Below are positions 35,829 through 41,868 of a stretch of 64,000 bases of DNA, piece after piece. The notes below the pieces were generated by a model. It searched no databases. It was not told the origin of the DNA and worked only from the letters and a program-made list of their open reading frames with translations. Each line of letters opens with the position of its first letter. Position 1 is the stretch's first letter. The stretch is from Variovorax ginsengisoli (GTDB lineage: Bacteria; Pseudomonadota; Gammaproteobacteria; Burkholderiales; Burkholderiaceae_C), in the NCBI RefSeq assembly GCF_030486595.1, contig NZ_JAUJZH010000004.1, forward strand, positions 186,001 through 250,000. The letters are read 5' to 3'. The position numbers were made by a program, and so were the translations under genes.

Positions 35829-36209
35829 TCAATTGCGAACGATCGCGTAGGCCGCCACGCCCGCGACCACGCCGGTGCGGCGCGCCCGGTCGCGTGCGCG
35901 CATCTCGTCGTCCCAGCGGCGGCGGTCGCACTCCCAGGTGTTGCCGGTGATCCAGAGGCAGTCGGCGTGGCGCTGGTCCGCGCGCTGGCGCTCCGCCGAA
36001 CCCGCAACCCCGCCGGCCAGCACGCCGGTCACCACGCCGGCACGCTGGGCGTCGCGGCGGTTGTGCCAGTCGTTGTTCCAGTGGTTGTTGTTCCAGCCGC
36101 TGTTCCAGTGGTGCGGCGGCGGACGATGGCGCGAATGGTGGCGTTGTGCATCGGCCGCGCCTGCCGCCACCAGCAGCGCGACGGCGACCAGCGCATGCAG
36201 CGTCTTCAT
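35829..36209 (-). CDS. His/Asn/Trp-rich periplasmic small protein
   Basis: A 126-residue protein with a signal peptide ending near AGAADAQ. It is followed by a low-complexity segment of His, Asn, Trp and Arg (HWNSGWNNNHWNNDWHNRRD) and two Gly/Val-rich motifs (AGVVTGVLAGGVAG, TGVVAGVAAYAI) of glycine-zipper type. Two cysteines lie between them. No family is recognised. The composition could bind metal. It begins at 36209, overlapping by ATGA the stop of the upstream gene, so the two form an operon. Confidence 0.65.
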   Translation of the reverse strand: MKTLHALVAVALLVAAGAADAQRHHSRHRPPPHHWNSGWNNNHWNNDWHNRRDAQRAGVVTGVLAGGVAGSAERQRADQRHADCLWITGNTWECDRRRWDDEMRARDRARRTGVVAGVAAYAIVRN

Positions 36210-36574
36210 GGCTTCTGCACCAGGTCGACGATGCGGGTCTTGGCCGGGTCGGCGGCGGCCGCGCATTCCTTGCCGAGCCGGGTGACCTGGGTGCTGATCC
36301 AGTCGCGGGTCAGCTTGCCGACCGCCGGGCCGTTGCGCCCGGTGAGATAGCCGTGCAGCCAGACCATGCCGTTGCCGAGGTAGTCCTGCGCCTCGATGGC
36401 GCGGCGCCGCTGGGCTTCGCTGGCGTTCTGGCCGGGCAGCACCTGCGACGCCGCGGCATTGAAGTCGGCACACGACAGAACGGACGCATCGTCCGCCTCC
36501 CGCGGCGCCTGCGCCAGCGCGGCCTGCCCCGCGACGAAGGACCCGATCGCTGCCAAAGCCTTGAGTCGATGCAT
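36206..36574 (-). CDS. small periplasmic protein, HdeA/HdeB-like
   Basis: A 122-residue protein with a Sec signal (cleavage near GQAALAQA). The mature part has a cysteine in VLSCADFNAA and another in LGKECAAAA, with a Trp/Gly-Tyr pattern between them (MVWLHGYLTG). This arrangement resembles the small periplasmic acid chaperones HdeA/HdeB, but sequence similarity is weak and the assignment is an inference. It is first in a two-gene unit with the His/Asn-rich protein. Confidence 0.65.
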   Translation of the reverse strand: MHRLKALAAIGSFVAGQAALAQAPREADDASVLSCADFNAAASQVLPGQNASEAQRRRAIEAQDYLGNGMVWLHGYLTGRNGPAVGKLTRDWISTQVTRLGKECAAAADPAKTRIVDLVQKP

Positions 36575-36670
36575 GTCTGCTGCTCCTTGGGCGGCTGCCG
36601 CCTTCGCGATCATCCTAGAAAGTTCGGCCATGCGCGTCCACCACTTCGAGTTGGCCGAGAATCCTGGCCG

Positions 36671-37012
36671 ATGCGCTTGACGATGATTCGAACCCTGGTG
36701 CTGTCGATCGGCGGGCTGGTGCAACTCGCCGGCCCCACGGCCGCAGCGCCGGCCGACCAGGCCCTGGCACTGGCCCGGGCCAACGGCTGCATGGCCTGCC
36801 ATGGCATGGTCCACAAGCAGGTCGGCCCCGGCTTCGCCCAGGTGGCGGCGCGCTGGCGCGACGACCCGGCTGCGCCGGCGCGGCTGGCCGGCAAGATCCG
36901 CGGCGGCAGCGTGGGCAGCTGGGGCCGGGTCATCATGCCGCGCCAGTCCGGGGTCGACGAGGCACAGGCCAGGCTGCTCGCCGACTGGGTCCTGTCTCAG
37001 CCGACGCCCTGA
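36671..37012 (+). CDS. c-type cytochrome (cytochrome c551-like)
   Basis: A 113-residue exported protein with a haem c motif CMACH (Cys40, Cys43, His44) and a distal Met in RVIMPRQSGVD. Its size fits class I cytochromes c551/c552 that carry electrons in the periplasm. It is monocistronic, so its partner enzymes cannot be inferred from neighbours. Confidence 0.85.
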   Translation: MRLTMIRTLVLSIGGLVQLAGPTAAAPADQALALARANGCMACHGMVHKQVGPGFAQVAARWRDDPAAPARLAGKIRGGSVGSWGRVIMPRQSGVDEAQARLLADWVLSQPTP

Positions 37013-37134
37013 AGAAAAGCGACGCGACTGCGCCTCCCACATATTGAGGAGGAACCGAAGCCCCGGGACCCTGCGCGCTTGCCGGCCGCAATCGGTCCAT
37101 CACACAATGCCAGCCACACCATGGAGGCGAAGCG

Positions 37135-38007
37135 ATGAGTAGCGGGGCCGATGCGAAGGTATCCATCGAATACGACGCATCCCCCGATGCACTGTTCCAT
37201 CCAGAGAAGCAACCCACGATGTTCGTCGGGCGCCCGGATGTCACATTGCCCGGACTGGCGGTCGAAGCAGCGCGCCTGGCCTACCTGCATGCCGAGTCGG
37301 ATCCGGCCGAATCGCGCAGGCTGGCGGACGCGCTGCGCCTGGCGGGTTTCGCGCAACCCGCCCACTTCGCCGACCAGTCCACCGGTGCCTACGGGTACGC
37401 GTCGCTGCGGGCCGCAGACGGGCTGGCGATGATCGCCTTCCGCGGCACCCAGCCCGATGATCCGAAGGACGTGCTGGCCGACCTGGCCCTGCTGCCGACG
37501 CCCTGGGCCGGCGGCCACGTGCATTCGGGATTCGGCCGGGCGGCCGAATCGCTGGAGACGCAGGTGCTGCAATGGCTTTCGATCGGCGCCCCACACCGCA
37601 GGCGGCTGCTGCTTTGCGGCCACAGCCTCGGGGCTGCCATGGCGACGATATTCGCCGGCCTGGTCGAACCGACCGACGTCATCACGATCGGCTCGCCGCG
37701 CGTCGGCGACATCGACTTCGTCGATTCGCTGCCGGCGCGCGCCATGACGCGCATCGTCAACTGCGCCGACGTCGTGCCGACCTTGCCGCCCGGCATCACC
37801 TCCTACCACCATGTCGGCAGGCTGCTCTACATCGACAAGGACGGCGTGCTGCACGACAACCCGGAAACCCCGTTCGTGCTCAAGGACCGGCTCACCGGAC
37901 AGGCCGCGCACGCCGCGCGCGTGCTCGCGCAGCCACGCCCGGAAGCCCTTCCCGCCCGGGCCCTGACCGACCACTCGCCGGTCAACTATCTGCGCGCGTT
38001 CTTCTGA
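37135..38007 (+). CDS. class 3 (fungal-type) lipase
   Basis: A 290-residue alpha/beta hydrolase of the lipase class 3 family. Nucleophile Ser164 is in CGHSLGAAMA, Asp212 in NCADVVPTLPP, and His280 in DHSPVNYL, the full triad. There is no signal peptide at the start MSSGADAKVSIEY, so it may be cytoplasmic or exported by a non-Sec route. A GGAG ribosome site lies just before the ATG. Lipid substrate unknown. Confidence 0.88.
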   Translation: MSSGADAKVSIEYDASPDALFHPEKQPTMFVGRPDVTLPGLAVEAARLAYLHAESDPAESRRLADALRLAGFAQPAHFADQSTGAYGYASLRAADGLAMIAFRGTQPDDPKDVLADLALLPTPWAGGHVHSGFGRAAESLETQVLQWLSIGAPHRRRLLLCGHSLGAAMATIFAGLVEPTDVITIGSPRVGDIDFVDSLPARAMTRIVNCADVVPTLPPGITSYHHVGRLLYIDKDGVLHDNPETPFVLKDRLTGQAAHAARVLAQPRPEALPARALTDHSPVNYLRAFF

Positions 38008-38026
38008 TTCGCCACGCTCGCCGGCC

Positions 38027-38593
38027 TCAGCTCTCGTTGTGCGCGACCTGCACGCGGCGGCGCGTGCGTGCCGCGACGTCGTAGATGTTGAAGTCCTTCA
38101 TCGTGCGCCCGTACAGATGCAGGCTGACGGCCCGGGCGCGCTCGGCGGGAACGCCCGTGACATGGATGTGGTCGGGGTTCGGCACGAAACTCGTCACCGC
38201 GCCGCGCGTGAGCAGCTGGAGGCCGCCGCGCACCAGGTCGATGTCCTGATCGCCGCCCTCAGGCGAGACCCGCAGGTAGCTGCGCTCCTCGAGCACGCCT
38301 TCGACGATGCCGACCACGCCCCAGCTGCCGTGGTCGTGCACCGGTGTCCACTGGCCGGGGCGCCAGACCAGCGCGTAGAGAGACAGCCCGTGGTCGGGAT
38401 CGTCGCGGATCAGGTTGCGCGTGTAGCCCTCCGGGTCGCTGCGGTAGTGCTGCGGCTCCAGGAAGCTCTCGGCGTCCTCGATCAGGTCCAGCATCAGCGG
38501 CGCCAGCGCGAGCACGCGGTCGGCGGCGAGCGAATGCACACGGCTGCGTGCCGCGGCTTCGACAATGAAGCGGTCCAGGGCAGGTGAGGTCAT
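38027..38593 (-). CDS. cysteine dioxygenase family protein
   Basis: A 188-residue cupin thiol dioxygenase. The Fe(II) ligands are His86 and His88 (WTPVHDHGSWG) and a histidine at 142 or 144 (DHIHVTG), with the conserved Tyr161 in LYGRTMKDF. Arg59 in YTRNLIRDD corresponds to the carboxylate-binding Arg of mammalian CDO. Gln in that position marks 3-mercaptopropionate dioxygenases, so I favour L-cysteine as substrate. The product would be cysteine sulfinate. It is monocistronic. Confidence 0.88.
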   Translation of the reverse strand: MTSPALDRFIVEAAARSRVHSLAADRVLALAPLMLDLIEDAESFLEPQHYRSDPEGYTRNLIRDDPDHGLSLYALVWRPGQWTPVHDHGSWGVVGIVEGVLEERSYLRVSPEGGDQDIDLVRGGLQLLTRGAVTSFVPNPDHIHVTGVPAERARAVSLHLYGRTMKDFNIYDVAARTRRRVQVAHNES

Positions 38594-38647
38594 GGGCGGA
38601 TTATCGGGCGGGCGCGCACGCAGCCCGACAAGCTCCGCCCCGAAGGC

Positions 38648-39250
38648 TCACTTCGCCGGTGCCGGCGTCACCCGCAGCGCCACGGATTCGGTGATGTTGG
38701 CCACCACTTGGTCGCCCACCTTCACGTCCTGCAGCGCCTTCGGATCGCGCACGTGGACGTCGACCAGCTGGCCGCTGGTGCCTCGCAGCGTGACGATGTT
38801 CTTCTTGCGATCGAGCGAGAAGACGTTGGCGACGATGGTGGTGCGGTTGACGGCGATGCCGCCCGGCCGCGCGCCCTTCTGGGCCACAGCGGCCGCATCG
38901 GTCTCGACCCGCTCGCGAATGCCGTCGCCGCCCTTCACGAGCGCCACGGCGACGCCGATGCGGTAGCTCAGGCGGACCCGGTCGCCGACCTTGACCTGCT
39001 CGAGATTGCGCACCGCCGGGTCGACCCGCAGGTCGTTGATATTGCCCCTCGGGCCCTTGATCGAGACGATGCGGTTCGCGACATCCACGGCGGTGACCTC
39101 GCCGGTGACGGAAAGCACCGCCGAGCCGCCCCGGGCGTCCTCGACCTCGATGCTCCGTCGGGGAGCCTCGGTCTGAGCGCTGGCGGTGCCTGCGCAAAGA
39201 GTCAACGCGGCGCACGCCGCGAGCAATGCCTGTCTTTGGAGGTTTTTCAT
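38648..39250 (-). CDS. periplasmic protein with two tandem OB-like repeats
   Basis: A 200-residue exported protein (signal cleavage near GTASAQ). The mature region is two homologous copies of about 65 residues: GEVTAVDVANRIVSIKGPRG followed by VKVGDRVRL, and ANVFSLDRKKNIVTLRGTSG followed by VKVGDQVVA. Each looks like a small beta-barrel (OB-type). I do not recognise a named family. The repeat design suggests a binding protein. It lies downstream of the formate dehydrogenase cluster but is separated from it by about 100 bp. Confidence 0.75.
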   Translation of the reverse strand: MKNLQRQALLAACAALTLCAGTASAQTEAPRRSIEVEDARGGSAVLSVTGEVTAVDVANRIVSIKGPRGNINDLRVDPAVRNLEQVKVGDRVRLSYRIGVAVALVKGGDGIRERVETDAAAVAQKGARPGGIAVNRTTIVANVFSLDRKKNIVTLRGTSGQLVDVHVRDPKALQDVKVGDQVVANITESVALRVTPAPAK

Positions 39251-39346
39251 GTTGGACCTGCGTTGTGGAAGGAAGCCGAAGCGACCATACGCGGGCCGAG
39301 GCCGGCTGTCACTTGCACTTAAGTGCAGTGGCGGCCGTGGCGTGCC

Positions 39347-39754
39347 TTACTTCTTGGGGGCGGGATTGGTCTCGGCCGAGGTCTGGTTGGAGCTCGGCGG
39401 CGAAGCGGCGGTGGTTGCGGGCGAATGGGCGCCCGAGGCTTCGATCGGCTTCGCTTCCTCGGTCGGTGGCGCAAAGGCGAAGGGGCCCGGGTCGGTGCAT
39501 GGCGGCGTCGGCGTGGCGACCGGCACCGGCTTGCCCGCGGCGACCAGTCCTTCGCGGACATGGTCCGCGACCCGCGTCTGCGCCTGGCAGAGCTGGTAAC
39601 TGTCGACCTTGGCGCTCCAGGCGGTCCTGGCCGCCGCCTCGGCCGCCTTGGCCTTGGCTTCGGGCGTGGCAGGCGGTGCGGGCAACCTGGCCAGCGCAGA
39701 GGATGCAAAAGCCAAGGCCAACGACAGGCCGCAAAGTTTCAGCGCGTTCTTCAT
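39347..39754 (-). CDS. exported small protein at the end of the formate dehydrogenase operon
   Basis: A 135-residue protein with a signal peptide (cleavage near SSALA) and an Ala/Pro/Lys-rich, low-complexity C-terminus. Two cysteines lie in the mature part. Its ATG overlaps the stop of the gamma subunit gene (ATGA at 39751-39754), which implies translational coupling. The function is unknown; a chaperone or scaffold role for the periplasmic enzyme is possible. Confidence 0.7.
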   Translation of the reverse strand: MKNALKLCGLSLALAFASSALARLPAPPATPEAKAKAAEAAARTAWSAKVDSYQLCQAQTRVADHVREGLVAAGKPVPVATPTPPCTDPGPFAFAPPTEEAKPIEASGAHSPATTAASPPSSNQTSAETNPAPKK

Positions 39755-40965
39755 GAGGGACTTCCTTCGACCCGGACGTTGGCGACTGGCGCATGCTCGC
39801 GTGCCTGCACGCTGCGCTGCGCCAGGATCTTGCCGGCCGCGATGTCGGCATACCAGAGCGGGTGATGTTCCTTGGCCCAGGTCTCGTCGACCGAGCCCTC
39901 GCGCATGGCGGAGTAGGCGCCCTTCATGCCCAGCGTGCCGATGTAGATGTGGCCCATGATCAGCGCCATCATGCACAGCGTCGCGACCGCGTGGATCATG
40001 TGCGCGACCTGCATCTCGCCGCGCGTGTAGACAAAGCCCGGCAGCAGCTTGTCGAGGAACAGCCCCGAGCCGATGACCAGGCTGCCAAGAAACATCACGC
40101 CACCCCAGAACACCAGTTTCTCGCCCGCGTTGAATCGATGCGAAGGCGGCTCCTTGCCCCCGAACAGGCCGCCCCCTCGCTTGAGCCACGTCAAGTCGTC
40201 CTTGCTGGGCCAGTTGCTGCGAATGAAGGTGAAGATCATGAAGATCGTCGTCACCACGAACAGCGGACCCACGAAGTTGTGCACGGTCTTGAGGACGTAG
40301 GCCAGCCAGCCGAACAAGGCCCCGCCCAGCACCGGCAGCAGGAAGAACTTGCCGAAGGCCATCACGATGCCCGAGATGGCCAGCACCACGAAGGCACCCG
40401 CGTTCGACCAGTGCGTGGCCCGCTCGAACGGGGTGAAGCGCTCGATCTTGCGGCCGGTCTCGCGGCCGTGCAGCCCTATCGGCCCGCGGGTGAAATAGAA
40501 GATCGCCAGCGCCAGCAAGGTCACGAAGAGCAGCGCGGCGCCGTAGGGAATGATCCAGTTGTTGCGCACCTGGCGCCAGGCTTCGCCGGCGTTGGTGTAC
40601 AGCGAGCCCGGGTACTTCACGAAGCCCTGGATCAGGTTGCCGGCCTCCGGCGCTTCGCTGGCCGGCAGGCTGCTGAAGCCGGTCACGCCGCCGCTCACCT
40701 GGCGCCACATCGGCGCGTTGTTGCCCGGCTGGACCCGCTGGCGTTCGCCATTGGTCTGGTTGAGGTAGTTCGGGTCGGCGCTGGCTTCCGGCTTGACGTC
40801 GAAGATGTTCTGGCTGCGGATGCCGCCCGCGACCGGCGCGGCCGGCGCCGGTGTGGCGACTGCCGGCGCGGTGGCTGCGGCCGGCGGTTCCGGCGTCTGG
40901 GCATGGGCGGCGATGCTGCAACCCAGCACGGCGGCCATCGCCAGGGCGTTAAGCGCTTGTCTCAT
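39751..40965 (-). CDS. fdhC: formate dehydrogenase, cytochrome b556 (gamma) subunit
   Basis: A 404-residue subunit. It has a signal peptide, then about 110 extra-cytoplasmic residues, then four membrane helices of the FdnI/FdoI type with haem-ligand histidines (THWSNAGAFVVLAISG; IHAVATLCMMALIMGHIYIG). It passes electrons from the iron-sulfur subunit to quinone. The long N-terminal periplasmic region before the first helix is absent from E. coli FdnI but seen in other proteobacterial versions. Confidence 0.93.
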   Translation of the reverse strand: MRQALNALAMAAVLGCSIAAHAQTPEPPAAATAPAVATPAPAAPVAGGIRSQNIFDVKPEASADPNYLNQTNGERQRVQPGNNAPMWRQVSGGVTGFSSLPASEAPEAGNLIQGFVKYPGSLYTNAGEAWRQVRNNWIIPYGAALLFVTLLALAIFYFTRGPIGLHGRETGRKIERFTPFERATHWSNAGAFVVLAISGIVMAFGKFFLLPVLGGALFGWLAYVLKTVHNFVGPLFVVTTIFMIFTFIRSNWPSKDDLTWLKRGGGLFGGKEPPSHRFNAGEKLVFWGGVMFLGSLVIGSGLFLDKLLPGFVYTRGEMQVAHMIHAVATLCMMALIMGHIYIGTLGMKGAYSAMREGSVDETWAKEHHPLWYADIAAGKILAQRSVQAREHAPVANVRVEGSPS

Positions 40966-40977
40966 GCGACCTCCGGC

Positions 40978-41226
40978 TCAGTTGATCCGGTTGTATTCGT
41001 TCTGGTTCTGGGCGCGCGTCTTCTGGTGCTGCTCCCAGGACGACCGGTCGCCGATCTGCCAGCCGCTCGCGGTAAACGCCGTGCCGGTGTCGGGCTTGGT
41101 GCCGGTGCCGGTCCATGGGGCGGCATCCAGCCGCACGCCATGGGCGTTGGTCTGCGGCTTCTCGGTGCAGGCCGCCAGCAGCACCAGCGCCGAGACCAGC
41201 GCCACCGTTGCGGAAAGCCGCCTCAT
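40978..41226 (-). CDS. small lipoprotein inside the formate dehydrogenase operon
   Basis: An 82-residue protein with a lipobox (LLAAC, Cys20). The mature part is polar with two Trp and ends QNQNEYNRIN. It starts at an ATG overlapping the beta subunit stop (ATGA) and is followed after 12 bp by the gamma subunit gene. Conserved placement between beta and gamma genes would suggest an assembly or anchoring role. I know of no named family. Confidence 0.75.
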   Translation of the reverse strand: MRRLSATVALVSALVLLAACTEKPQTNAHGVRLDAAPWTGTGTKPDTGTAFTASGWQIGDRSSWEQHQKTRAQNQNEYNRIN

Positions 41227-41858
41227 TTCGTGACCCCGTTGGTCGGCGTGCCGGCCGTCGGCGTGCCGGCCGTCTGCGAGCCGTAGGCGGTGCCCCAGCC
41301 CCACACTTCGGCGCCCTTGCCGCGATGGACCACGCGGGTGCGGAAGATGTCGGCGACCACGTCGCCGTCGCCCGCCAGCAGGGCCTTGGTCGAGCACATC
41401 TCGGCGCAGGCCGGAAGCTTGCCTTCGGCCAGCCGGTTGCGGCCGTACTTCTCGAACTCGGCCTGCGAGCCGTTTTCTTCCGGACCGCCGGCGCAGAAGG
41501 TGCACTTGTCCATCTTGCCGCGGGCGCCGAAGGTGCCCTGCGACGGAAACTGCGGCGCGCCGAATGGGCAGGCGTACGAGCAATAGCCGCAGCCGATGCA
41601 GACATCCTTGTCGTGCAGCACCACGCCTTCTTCAGTGCGGTAGAAGCACTGGACCGGGCAGACCGCCATGCAGGGTGCGTCGGAGCAATGCATGCAGGCC
41701 ACCGAGATCGAGCGCTCGCCGGGCACGCCGTCGTTGAGCGTCACGACGCGGCGGCGGTTCACGCCCCACGGCACCTCGTTCTCGTTCTTGCAGGCCGTGA
41801 CGCAGCCGTTGCATTCGATGCAGCGTTCGGAATCGCAGACGAACTTCATTCTTGCCAT
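41223..41858 (-). CDS. fdhB: formate dehydrogenase iron-sulfur (beta) subunit
   Basis: A 211-residue protein with four ferredoxin-type cysteine clusters: CIECNGCVTAC, CMHCSDAPCMAVCP, CIGCGYCSYACP and CTFC...CAEMC, as in FdnH/FdoH. It carries electrons from the alpha subunit to the gamma subunit. A repeated tail (AGTPTAGTPTNG) ends the protein and appears lineage-specific. There is no C-terminal transmembrane helix as in E. coli FdnH, so membrane attachment depends on the gamma subunit. Confidence 0.95.
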   Translation of the reverse strand: MARMKFVCDSERCIECNGCVTACKNENEVPWGVNRRRVVTLNDGVPGERSISVACMHCSDAPCMAVCPVQCFYRTEEGVVLHDKDVCIGCGYCSYACPFGAPQFPSQGTFGARGKMDKCTFCAGGPEENGSQAEFEKYGRNRLAEGKLPACAEMCSTKALLAGDGDVVADIFRTRVVHRGKGAEVWGWGTAYGSQTAGTPTAGTPTNGVTK

Positions 41859-41868
41859 ACTGAGTCCT

